The position numbers were made by a program, and so were the translations under genes. Under the pieces are notes generated by a model. It worked only from the letters and a program-made list of their open reading frames with translations, made no database searches and was not told the origin of the DNA. From a virus: DNA of 21,003 nucleotides. Shown here one piece after another: positions 6,969 to 14,593 of this stretch (position 1 is its first letter; each line of letters starts with the position of its first letter). The DNA lies in IMG/VR virus record IMGVR_UViG_3300046683_000177, positions 1-21,003 of that record. One strand, written 5' to 3'.

Positions 6969-8488
6969 GTTATTATTCCCCCACGGGTAATCCAGGCACG
7001 GCAGCAGCGGGGCTGTCAGCGGCGATCCGCGCCGAGTTCGCGGCTATCGCGGCTGGGTTCGCGTTGCTGCCGAACTACGCTGGGAACGCGAATAAGTTTG
7101 TTGTGGTTAATTCCGGCGGGACGGGTTTGACGGTGACGGCGTCACCGTCGTTTGGTGCATTAACGGTGCCATCGTTGCATGTGACGGGGAACGCCACGTT
7201 CGATACCAGCATTTATGCCGACTCATTGATCGCCCCGCCGCCTGCATTGGCGCAAGGAACTCTGCTCGGGCGCTTCGCCGCGCTTCATGGAACCGGGGTC
7301 GGATGGAACCTTTATCAGCCAGACATCAATATTGGCGCGTTTAACTACCGGGAAAGTCTTCCCGCTTGGCGGGCGCGCTCGAATCCTTCTACCGGCGTGC
7401 TGGAATGGTATTCCGCGCCCGCTGGGACGGCGGACACCGCCGCGACATTGACGTTGACACAGAGTTTTCTTCCAGATGGAAGCGTTGAATTTGCCAATCA
7501 ATTGATTGTGGACGGTTCCGCGCAAATCGCTGGCACGCTGGATTTCGTGTCGAACGCGAGCGTATTCGCTGGAACAGGTGGGAATATCAGTCTGACTGCT
7601 GGTAACAGTAATACGTCCGCCAGATCAGGTCATATCACCATCTTGTCTGGTTCGCAGGCTTCGGGTGGCACGGCCACGACTGGAGATATCACTCTCAAGA
7701 CCGGATCGCAATCAGCAGGTGGGATCAGTGGTAACATCGTGTTGCAGCCTGGAACGGGTGGCAACGTGAGTGTCGTTGGCACCGCAAGTGTGACTGGGAA
7801 TGTATCTCTCACGGGCACTTTAACCGTGGGGAATACGATCACCGCGACCAATAAGATCACTGCTGGTTCAATGCATATAACCGGCACCGCATCATTCGAC
7901 AGCAGCATGCATGTCAACGGAATCCAGGACGAGTCGGGTGGGCAGGTTTCTATTCTGGGAGGAGCGGCGGTTAGTCTTGGTGATCTGAGCGTTGCCCCCA
8001 GCGGGAATAATTCCGGGTCGCTCATCGTGTCGGTGTCGGACGATGGCAATCCAACCGGTCTGGCACAGGGCACCTTGTATGGGCGGTTTGCATCGTTGCA
8101 TGTCACGGGGATCGGCTGGAATCTGTATCAGCCAGATCAAGGTGCTGCGATATTCAACTATCGACAAAGTATCCCGGCATGGTTGGGGCGGACAAATAAC
8201 ATTACGGGTGCGTTGGAGTGGTATTCGGCTCCCGCTGGGACGGCGGACACCGCGGCGACATTGACATTGACACAGAGTTTTCTGCCAGATGGGAGTATCA
8301 TGGCTGCAAGTCTGCACGTCGGCGCCAATCAGGTTGTTGGCGCACGGAATATCGGATACACGGCCATGACTGGAGTCGGTGACGCGGGGACGGTGTTTGA
8401 CACGACTACGGTGACGCTGCCGCAACTCGCCAGCCGAGTGAAGGCGTTGCAGGCGGCTCTAACCACCCATGGCTTGGTCGGGACATGA
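6965..8488 (+). CDS. Tail fibre protein with duplicated domain, 507 aa
   Basis: ATG 6965 overlaps the tail gene's stop (ATGA). The N-terminal 50 residues (YYSPTGNP, LSAAIRAEFAAIAAGFALLP) look like a virion-attachment segment. A 79-residue domain (AQGTLLGRF...GWNLYQPD...LEWYSAPAGTADTAATLTLT) occurs twice, about residues 95-173 and 366-444. Between them a Gly/Ser/Thr region with SG.ITL.(T/S)G periodicity (about 200-265) resembles a beta-helix. The C-terminal 55 residues (VGARNIGYTAMTG...LASRVKALQAALTTHGL) end in an amphipathic helix, possibly a trimeriser. Both ends recur in the gene at 19518. The role is receptor binding or fibre shaft. Finding a fibre directly after the nozzle gene and again 11 kb later is unusual. 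Confidence 0.85.
   Translation: MSYYSPTGNPGTAAAGLSAAIRAEFAAIAAGFALLPNYAGNANKFVVVNSGGTGLTVTASPSFGALTVPSLHVTGNATFDTSIYADSLIAPPPALAQGTLLGRFAALHGTGVGWNLYQPDINIGAFNYRESLPAWRARSNPSTGVLEWYSAPAGTADTAATLTLTQSFLPDGSVEFANQLIVDGSAQIAGTLDFVSNASVFAGTGGNISLTAGNSNTSARSGHITILSGSQASGGTATTGDITLKTGSQSAGGISGNIVLQPGTGGNVSVVGTASVTGNVSLTGTLTVGNTITATNKITAGSMHITGTASFDSSMHVNGIQDESGGQVSILGGAAVSLGDLSVAPSGNNSGSLIVSVSDDGNPTGLAQGTLYGRFASLHVTGIGWNLYQPDQGAAIFNYRQSIPAWLGRTNNITGALEWYSAPAGTADTAATLTLTQSFLPDGSIMAASLHVGANQVVGARNIGYTAMTGVGDAGTVFDTTTVTLPQLASRVKALQAALTTHGLVGT
7247..7483 (+). repeat. Intragenic domain duplication, copy 1
   Basis: 237 bases (79 codons) of the fibre gene, aligned without gaps to 8060-8296. The last 70 bases are almost identical, differing mainly at third positions. 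Confidence 0.85.
8060..8296 (+). repeat. Intragenic domain duplication, copy 2
   Basis: Second 79-codon copy. The 5' two thirds have diverged in sequence but keep GWNLYQPD, FNYR.S.PAW and LEWYSAPAGTAD. Homologous exchange between copies could remove the beta-helix region. Confidence 0.85.
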
Positions 8489-11367
8489 GCGGCACTCTCT
8501 CCCAGACACCCGGAATCAATACCCCCTCGATCCCGCCGCTGTTTCAGCCGCCGGGGACGGCCCCTACTGCTGCGCCACCACCACTGGCGCCAGTAACCGG
8601 GGCGCCAGCGGCAGCGCCAGCGGCAGCGCCTGCGCCAGCCCCCACGGGGCTGCTCAACGCGCCAATATCCACGACTGCCCCGCCGACCATATCGCCCCCC
8701 ACAGCCGCGCCAGGAGGCGGCGCACCGCCAGTCGCGACATACAACCCGGCGACTGCTACCGCGACCAAGGCCGATGCCAGTGGCTATACGGCGGCGCCGT
8801 TTACGGTAGCGCCCAATCAGACGGTCAGCGATCAGATCCAGCACATCATCGCTGAAGGCTCACCGCTGATGCAGCAGGCGGAATCGAACGCGCGCGACCA
8901 AATGAATCAGCGCGGGCTCATCAATTCCACCATGGGGATCACGGCTGGACAAAGCGCCGTCCTGGCCGCCGCTACACCGATCGCCACGGCGGATGCGAAC
9001 ACGTACAACACCGCGATGACGAACACCGTGACGGCGCAGAACAAGGCGGCGGCGGACGAAGCAGCAGCGAAGAATACGGCCTCGTTGGCGAATTCGCAGA
9101 CGGGCACACAGAATGCACAGTTCAACGCGGGCGCGGAGAACACGGCGGGGCAGGCGGCGGCCGGCGCGTCGAACACGCTGCAAAACACGCTGGCGCAGAT
9201 CGCGGGATCGAAAGACGTCGCGACGATCCAGACCACGTCTGCCCAGGCAATCGCGCGCATTCAATCCGACACCACGCTGAGCGCGCAGGACAAGCAGGAC
9301 CAGACCAATCAGATACTGGCGCAAATCCAGCAACAGACAACCTGGACAAACACCGACAAGGCGAACGCTTCCGCGCAGGCCATTGCCCAGATTCAGTCAA
9401 GCACGACGCTCTCCGCCACGGACAAGCAGGCAGCTTCGGCGCAGATCATCGCGCAACTCAACGCGAATACCAATCTGACGATCCAGGACAAAGCGACACA
9501 GTCCGCGCAAATCATCGCGCAATTGAACGCCAACACAAATCTCAGCGTCCAGGACAAGCAAGACCTCACCACCCTGGCGGTGCAATCCTCGCAGACCGCA
9601 TTGCAGACCTACCTGGGCGATTTGTCCGCCGACACGCAAAAGACAATCCAACAGCGCTCGGCAGACGCCACGGCGGCGCTCGCGGCGGTCAACAACGTGA
9701 GCGCGCAGGCTATCGCGCGAATCCAGAGCGATACGACATTATCGGTCACGCAACAGCAGACCGAGACACAAAAGCTCGTCGCGGGATTGAACAACGCCAA
9801 CGCCGTTACCGTGCAGGGTATGGTGAACGCCGCCGCGCTACAGAACATTCAGACCAATGGTGCGATCAACAAGGATACGCAACTCGCGATCACGAACCTC
9901 ACGAACGACAACAAGACGCTGTTGCAGACATCACAAGGCGCGGCGCAGCTTTACAATCAGGCACTGGCCAACATCCAGGCCATCATGATCAATCCGAACT
10001 TGAACACGCAGCAACAAGCCGATGCGATGAACAACACCATCGCGACGTTGAACTCGGGTTTGTCGGCGTTCAGTTCGATCGCGGGCAATCCGTCGATCCA
10101 ATCGACATTGACCTTCGGGCAGCCCGCTGCCGGCGACACGTCCGCGAACAGTCAGGCTATCAAAGATTTTTACCAACAGACCCTCGGGCGCCAGCCGTCA
10201 GCCGGCGATTTGCAGGGCGATCTCGCATTGATTGCGAGCGGGCAGACCCTCGATCAAATCCGCCAGAGCATCACCAATTCGCCAGAAGCGCAGCAGCACC
10301 AGGCGGCATTGAACACCGCGAGCGCGAACACAATCACAAGTCTCTATCAGCAAATCCTCGGTCGCCAGCCATCCGATAGCGATCTGCAAGGTTGGCTCTC
10401 CAGCGGTCAGACGCTGGATCAGATCAAAGCCTCCATCACGAACTCGCCCGAAGCGCAGCAGCACCAAGCGACGGCCACGGCTCAGAACACGAACGCCATC
10501 AACCAGGCGTTCCAGCAAAGTCTCGGCCGCCAGCCAACCGCCGCCGATTTGCAATACTACCTTGGCCAGATCGCCAACGGTTCGACGCCGCAGGCGCAAG
10601 CCGCCGCAATAGCCCAATCGGCCGATGCACAGGCGTATCATACCGCGAACGTCAACGCGATCACGACGGCGTTCTATAATGATCTTGGAAAGTTGCCGTC
10701 TCAGGACGATCTGAACTATTATCTCGGCCGGATCGCATCGGGTTCATCGACGGCGAACGAAGTTAATTCGATCGCGCAGTCCGATGCCGCCAAGACTTAC
10801 GCGGCCAGCCAGCAGAACAAGGGTTTGATCAATCAGCCGGTCACCAACCCGACAACGAATCCAACCACCAACCCGACTACCAACCCAACGACTAATCCGA
10901 CGACCAATACCCCGGCACCCCAGGACTACACGAACCAACTGACGTCGGTTTATCAGACGGCCACCGGCCGTGCGCCGGATGCCGCCGGCCTGGCGTATTA
11001 CAATCAGCAGATTAACAGCGGCGCGCTTACGGTCAACCAAGCTATTAACGCCATCCAACAGTCGCCAGAGGCCAAAACCTTCGCCAACAACCAGCAGATC
11101 ACCAACACATTCCAGCAGGCACTGTATCGCGCACCGTCCGCTGCTGATTTGCAATATTACAATCAACAGATCGCCCAAGGCGTCCCGGTGGATCAACTGA
11201 TGAATTCCATTCGGCAGTCGCCGGAAGGCCAGATCGCACAAGCCTATGCGACATACTTGCACCGCGCACCCGATCCGGCCGGGATGCAATATTATCTCGG
11301 CCAGGTGCAAAATGGCGCCATGTCGGTCCAGCAAGTGGTCCAGACGCTTCAGGCGGCTGGAGGATGA
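8485..11367 (+). CDS. Giant repeat virion protein with seven DUF4214-like repeats, 960 aa
   Basis: Coupled ATGA start at 8485. Residues 1-95 are Pro/Ala-rich and contain GLLNAPI (55-61). Residues about 110-190 (SPLMQQAESNA, MNQRGLINSTMGITAGQSA, then PIATADANTYNTA) form a helical pattern common in phage tail or ejection proteins. Residues 252-361 are five tandem 22-residue repeats (consensus SAQAIAxIQSxTTLSxxDKQ), with a sixth at 406-427; 22 equals two hendecads, suggesting a long coiled coil. From about 555 there are seven DUF4214-like units with LGRQPxxxDLQ/YY cores (starting near 556, 614, 670, 724, 818, 871, 915), split by a GLINQPV motif and five NPTT repeats (788-807). DUF4214 occurs in extracellular and surface-layer proteins; here an adhesive or scaffold role in the tail is inferred. 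Confidence 0.8.
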   Translation: MSGTLSQTPGINTPSIPPLFQPPGTAPTAAPPPLAPVTGAPAAAPAAAPAPAPTGLLNAPISTTAPPTISPPTAAPGGGAPPVATYNPATATATKADASGYTAAPFTVAPNQTVSDQIQHIIAEGSPLMQQAESNARDQMNQRGLINSTMGITAGQSAVLAAATPIATADANTYNTAMTNTVTAQNKAAADEAAAKNTASLANSQTGTQNAQFNAGAENTAGQAAAGASNTLQNTLAQIAGSKDVATIQTTSAQAIARIQSDTTLSAQDKQDQTNQILAQIQQQTTWTNTDKANASAQAIAQIQSSTTLSATDKQAASAQIIAQLNANTNLTIQDKATQSAQIIAQLNANTNLSVQDKQDLTTLAVQSSQTALQTYLGDLSADTQKTIQQRSADATAALAAVNNVSAQAIARIQSDTTLSVTQQQTETQKLVAGLNNANAVTVQGMVNAAALQNIQTNGAINKDTQLAITNLTNDNKTLLQTSQGAAQLYNQALANIQAIMINPNLNTQQQADAMNNTIATLNSGLSAFSSIAGNPSIQSTLTFGQPAAGDTSANSQAIKDFYQQTLGRQPSAGDLQGDLALIASGQTLDQIRQSITNSPEAQQHQAALNTASANTITSLYQQILGRQPSDSDLQGWLSSGQTLDQIKASITNSPEAQQHQATATAQNTNAINQAFQQSLGRQPTAADLQYYLGQIANGSTPQAQAAAIAQSADAQAYHTANVNAITTAFYNDLGKLPSQDDLNYYLGRIASGSSTANEVNSIAQSDAAKTYAASQQNKGLINQPVTNPTTNPTTNPTTNPTTNPTTNTPAPQDYTNQLTSVYQTATGRAPDAAGLAYYNQQINSGALTVNQAINAIQQSPEAKTFANNQQITNTFQQALYRAPSAADLQYYNQQIAQGVPVDQLMNSIRQSPEGQIAQAYATYLHRAPDPAGMQYYLGQVQNGAMSVQQVVQTLQAAGG
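9238..9567 (+). repeat. Five tandem 66-bp units
   Basis: Units start at 9238, 9304, 9370, 9436 and 9502, each 22 codons. Copies 4 and 5 are closest. An isolated sixth copy lies at 9700-9765 and matches unit 1 best (SAQAIARIQSDTTLS). DNA identity is lower than protein similarity, so the array is old and maintained. Confidence 0.85.
10846..10905 (+). repeat. Five tandem 12-bp units encoding NPTT
   Basis: Five Asn-Pro-Thr-Thr units with varied synonymous codons, forming a linker between the fourth and fifth DUF4214-like repeats. Codon variety argues against recent slippage. Confidence 0.9.
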
Positions 11368-11750
11368 TGAATTTAGTGGACCACCTCTGGGATGAACTGC
11401 ACCGCGAACTCGACGGCCACGTCTACATTACTCGCGACCAGTTCGAGCGCGGGCTGAATGACTGGAACGTCACGTCGCACGAGATCGACGGCGAACTTGC
11501 CTATGTGACCATGCACCAAGGGCCGGAATTCCACGTGAGCAGTTTCGGCACGGGCCGGACGATCTCGATGGCCATGATCCGCGCGAACCTCGCGCCGTTG
11601 CTCGATCTGTTCGGCTACGTGACCACGAGCACGCCGAAAGAGGATCGCCGGCAGCACGCGCTCAACCGGCGGTTCGGGTTTCGTGAGGTTGGCGAGAGCG
11701 AATTCTTTATCCATTTCCGATTGGACAAGCCATGCCCATCGTCGCCGTAG
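11364..11750 (+). CDS. GNAT-like virion assembly protein (T7 gp13 position), 128 aa
   Basis: GGAGG at 11359-11363 precedes ATG ATG; 11364 (ATGA overlap) and 11367 are both possible starts in one frame. The protein reads LWDELHRELDGHVYITRDQFERGL ... GPEFHVSSFGTGRTISMAMIRANLAPLLDLFG ... HALNRRFGFREVGESEFFIHFRL. The NRRFGFREVG segment near the C-terminus is the typical end of an acetyltransferase (GNAT) fold, and the length fits. It lacks an obvious Q/RxxGxG/A acetyl-CoA loop, so it may be a non-enzymatic fold. As I recall, the T7 internal virion protein gp13 belongs to the same superfamily and lies at the same place in gene order, so an internal-core assembly role is the best inference. It overlaps the next gene by 19 bases. 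Confidence 0.7.
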   Translation: MMNLVDHLWDELHRELDGHVYITRDQFERGLNDWNVTSHEIDGELAYVTMHQGPEFHVSSFGTGRTISMAMIRANLAPLLDLFGYVTTSTPKEDRRQHALNRRFGFREVGESEFFIHFRLDKPCPSSP

Positions 11751-12910
11751 TCGCTGCAATAGGCGCTGATGTCATAGCGGGCATTGGCGTTGGCGCTGTT
11801 GTCGCGGGTGAGGCGGCGTTCAGCGCGACTGTAGCCCTTGAAGTCGTGGCGGCGGTTGGCGCGACGATCGGGGCTGTGGGTGCTGTCACCGGCAACAAGA
11901 CGCTCGCGACGGTTGGTGCGGGAATTGGCATTGTCGGCGCGATCGGCGGGTTGGCATCGGCGGCCGGGGTGTTTGGATCGGCCGCGACAACCGCGACAGG
12001 TGCGTTGCAAGGCGCCACCGCGACCGGTGAGACGTTGGACGCGGCGACGGGCGGCGCGGCTGCTGGTGCTGGTTCGTTTGCTGAAGGCTTGACGCCCGCG
12101 ACCGCTGGCGGAACAGGAGGGGCCGTTGACGCGGGCGCGTTTGACGCTTCGTTCGGGGCCAACGCCGCGTTGCCAGCGGGAGAGGCTACCACGACCGCTG
12201 CAAGTCAGGCGCTGGCATCAGGAGATCAGGACGTTATCAATAGCTTCTATCAGAACACCGGGCTTGGCCGGGACACCTCATTGGATCAGATATCGGCCGG
12301 CGCGACGTCACAGGGATTGCCCGCTCAGACAAACGCCGATGTTGGCAACGGGCCACAACAGACAGCTTTGGGGCCAGCATATCCCCAACCGCAGGCGACT
12401 GCTAATCCGCTGGACAATACCGTCACGCAAGCTATGCAGCAGCCTCCTCCAGCGCCACCCGCGCCTACCGCACCAGCCACACCTACGGACCCGTCAGCCG
12501 GTCTGGCACCCCCTCAAGGGCCGACAGTGACAGGTGTCACGCTCGACAAAGCCGTCCCCAGTAAAGGTATTCTCGGTGACCTCCTCGATTGGGCCAAGCA
12601 GCCCCAGGTCAGCCTCGGCCTGTTGCAGACCGGCGGCTCGTTCCTGAAAGGCCTGACCGACACGCTCTCCCCTGCCCAGGTTAACGCGTACAACGCCAAC
12701 GCCGCTAACAATAACGCGCAAGCGGGACTGACAAACCTTCAGGTGGCAAATCTCAGTCAACCGAAGGCGACCGCGCTGCCTCCGGTCACAGGTGCTCCGG
12801 CTCCGCTTACGCCTCCCGGCACGACGCCGCCGGGGATTTCAGCAACACCGCAATTGGGGTTGATCAATAGGCCTCTGGTGCAGCCGGTGACCGGGAGCGT
12901 GGCGGCGTGA
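11732..12910 (+). CDS. Putative hydrophobic ejection protein, 392 aa
   Basis: Residues 1-90 are a nearly charge-free Ala/Gly/Val sequence with several potential membrane-active helices (IGADVIAGIGVGAVVAGEAA, EVVAAVGATIGAVGAV, VGAGIGIVGAIGGLASAAG). There is no signal peptide. A low-complexity Ala/Gly/Thr part follows, then a Pro/Gln/Ala linker (about 205-265), a helical segment with ILGDLLDWAKQPQVSLGLLQ, an Asn/Ala-rich stretch, and a C-terminal Pro-rich tail carrying GLINRPL. A glycine-rich hydrophobic N-terminus next to a gp13-like gene fits a T7 gp14-like protein that leaves the capsid and inserts in the host envelope during DNA entry. The function is inferred. ATG 11732 has only a weak RBS and lies within the previous gene, so coupling is likely. 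Confidence 0.65.
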   Translation: MPIVAVVAAIGADVIAGIGVGAVVAGEAAFSATVALEVVAAVGATIGAVGAVTGNKTLATVGAGIGIVGAIGGLASAAGVFGSAATTATGALQGATATGETLDAATGGAAAGAGSFAEGLTPATAGGTGGAVDAGAFDASFGANAALPAGEATTTAASQALASGDQDVINSFYQNTGLGRDTSLDQISAGATSQGLPAQTNADVGNGPQQTALGPAYPQPQATANPLDNTVTQAMQQPPPAPPAPTAPATPTDPSAGLAPPQGPTVTGVTLDKAVPSKGILGDLLDWAKQPQVSLGLLQTGGSFLKGLTDTLSPAQVNAYNANAANNNAQAGLTNLQVANLSQPKATALPPVTGAPAPLTPPGTTPPGISATPQLGLINRPLVQPVTGSVAA

Positions 12911-13470
12911 GCGACCTGAAAAATCCATTGTTGGCTCGCGCCGAAGATCAGATCGAAAGCCAGTTGGCGCCGGAGAATCGCGCCAATTACCTCAAAATCG
13001 TCGTGGCCGGAATGCACGCCGGCCTCGAAGGTGGCCCAACCGGCATCCTCGCATCCCTGAAGGCCGCGAAGGATCCGCTCACCGAGGCCGCGCAAGGTGC
13101 TGTGTCTCTGGTGTTAATCCTCCGCAAGGAGGCGAAAGGCGTGATGCCGCCGAAGGCAATGGTCCCGGCATCGTTCACCCTGATGCTCGGCGCGCTGGAT
13201 TTCCTGGACCGCACCGGGGTCATGAAGATCGGCAACCCGGAACTTGTTCAGGCCACGCATATCTGGACGAACTTCCTGATGAAGATGTTGAAGATCACGC
13301 CGCAAGTGTTGGCGCAGATGACGCAGCGTGTGCATGCGATCACGAAAGACCCGGCGGCTATGCACAAGGTGAACCTCAAGGCGGGGATTGCATCGCATAC
13401 CGATGTGCCGCCTGGCGCTCCCGCCGCTCCGGCGGCTGGCGGACCACTCCTGGGAATGCCGCAAGCGTGA
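12907..13470 (+). CDS. Helical virion-module protein, unknown, 187 aa
   Basis: GTG 12907 overlaps the upstream stop in GTGA. The product begins SDLKNPLLARAEDQIESQLAPENRANYLKIVVAGMHAG and is predicted almost entirely helical to about residue 150, with moderately hydrophobic helices (GAVSLVLILRKEAKG, SFTLMLGALDFLDR, WTNFLMKMLKITPQVLAQM). The tail is flexible, Pro/Ala/Gly-rich, ending in PLLGMPQA, a partial form of the PLLNxPx motif found in neighbours. Similar genes occur in podovirus ejection modules, but I cannot name a family. It is coupled by TGATG to the next gene. The likely role is internal virion or core assembly. Confidence 0.7.
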   Translation: MSDLKNPLLARAEDQIESQLAPENRANYLKIVVAGMHAGLEGGPTGILASLKAAKDPLTEAAQGAVSLVLILRKEAKGVMPPKAMVPASFTLMLGALDFLDRTGVMKIGNPELVQATHIWTNFLMKMLKITPQVLAQMTQRVHAITKDPAAMHKVNLKAGIASHTDVPPGAPAAPAAGGPLLGMPQA

Positions 13471-13961
13471 TGGCATCGCTCCTCAATGCGCCCATCTCGG
13501 CACCGGCTCCTGTCAAGGACATGATCGACCAATGGATTGAGAGCCAGCGGCAGGGATCACCCGACTTAACGGGTCTCGACCGCATCCAGGCGGGGCCGCG
13601 CGCCAATCACATGGCTGAAGCAGACGCCGCCATGAGCCTGACTCCGCAGGAAAAGTTCCTCTACAACACCCACCTCCAGAACTTGAACGGTCCTGGTAAA
13701 GTCGTCCATCCCGAGGGGGCTATTTCCAGCCTGTATCAGATGTCGTTTCAGAACGACGATGGGAAAATCTACAACATCCCCACTGTATGGAATGGCAAAA
13801 TCCTCGAACCACCCGACGCGATCGATGCCGCGAGAAAGACTGGCCTGGACAAGTTCCCGTCATATGACAATCAGGATGACGCCGAGTCGCGCTATAACGC
13901 GATGCACGGTTTCCTCGAAAAAGACACGGGTGATTTCATCGCGGGAGCCAAAGGGCAGTGA
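13470..13961 (+). CDS. Tagged small virion protein with YNIPTVWNGK domain, 163 aa
   Basis: ATG 13470 shares one base with the upstream TGA (TGATG); GTG 13467 also opens the frame but is less likely. Residues 1-27 (MASLLNAPI ... KDMIDQWIESQR) match the leader of the gene at 2905. The rest holds a compact domain: LTPQEKFLYNTHLQNL, GKIYNIPTVWNGK, DAIDAARKTGLDKFPSYDNQ and ESRYNAMHGFLEKDTG. This YNIP...NGK...FPxY...RYxxMH pattern is one I recognise as recurring in phage virion-associated proteins of unknown activity. Placed just before the lysozyme, it is probably packaged with it. Overlaps the next gene in GTGA. Confidence 0.8.
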   Translation: MASLLNAPISAPAPVKDMIDQWIESQRQGSPDLTGLDRIQAGPRANHMAEADAAMSLTPQEKFLYNTHLQNLNGPGKVVHPEGAISSLYQMSFQNDDGKIYNIPTVWNGKILEPPDAIDAARKTGLDKFPSYDNQDDAESRYNAMHGFLEKDTGDFIAGAKGQ

Positions 13962-14593
13962 GCCTTCTCAGCGCCTTCGGTGCCGCTGGCGGTGCTCTCA
14001 ACACCTACGCCACGAAGACCTTGGCCGATCTACCCAACTGGGATCGAGGGCCATTGCTGAACCGTCCAGTGGCTCCCGAGGCGCCAACGGAGCCGACGCC
14101 CGCAGCGCCCACCGCCGCCCAACCCGAACCTACCGCTGGCCGCAATTCCGGGTCGGTCGATGACGCCACAGCCGCACGCGCCAAGTTGGTTGTCGAAGGC
14201 CTTGTGGCGCGCGGTATGAAGCCGGCTGACGCTATCGGTTTCGCGGCGAACGCGGTGAAAGAGTCGGGCGCCAACCCGCAAACTGGCGCGGGAGATGCGG
14301 GTGCCTCGCATGGGCTCCTACAATGGAATGGCGATCGGTTGGCAGGGTATGTGCAGAAATTCGGACACGCGCCGGAACATGGCACCCTGGATGAAAACCT
14401 CGACTTTATCATGCACGAGTTGTCTGGGCCTGAAGCGTCCGCTTGGAAAATGATCCAGGCCGCGCCGGATGATCCGATGGCACGCGCGGCGGCGATATCG
14501 CAGCACTACGAGCGACCGAAAGACACGGCCAACGAGATCGCGCGGCGCAGTTCGATCGCGAATCAGTTGGCGAGCCGGTTTGGAGTGATTTGA
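13958..14593 (+). CDS. Virion-associated peptidoglycan hydrolase (phage tail lysozyme type), 211 aa
   Basis: Start GTG 13958 in GTGA overlap. Residues 1-25 (MSLLSAFGAAGGAL...) resemble the start of the next gene. PLLNRPV at 32-38 is followed by a Pro/Ala/Thr linker to about residue 65. The C-terminal domain fits the phage tail lysozyme family: helix with FAANAVKESGANP (E102 is the likely catalytic acid), GASHGLLQWNGDRL, LDFIMHELSGPEASAW, and a final AISQHYERPK. It would cut host cell-wall glycan during DNA entry, not at lysis, since there is no signal peptide and it lies in the virion gene block. The N-terminal leader and motif may load it into the particle. Enzyme class confident; exact bond cut not determinable. 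Confidence 0.85.
   Translation: MSLLSAFGAAGGALNTYATKTLADLPNWDRGPLLNRPVAPEAPTEPTPAAPTAAQPEPTAGRNSGSVDDATAARAKLVVEGLVARGMKPADAIGFAANAVKESGANPQTGAGDAGASHGLLQWNGDRLAGYVQKFGHAPEHGTLDENLDFIMHELSGPEASAWKMIQAAPDDPMARAAAISQHYERPKDTANEIARRSSIANQLASRFGVI

Noticed and set aside
9238-9567. CRISPR-like array
   Set aside because: The 66-bp units are contiguous, in frame and diverged at DNA level; they are coding repeats.
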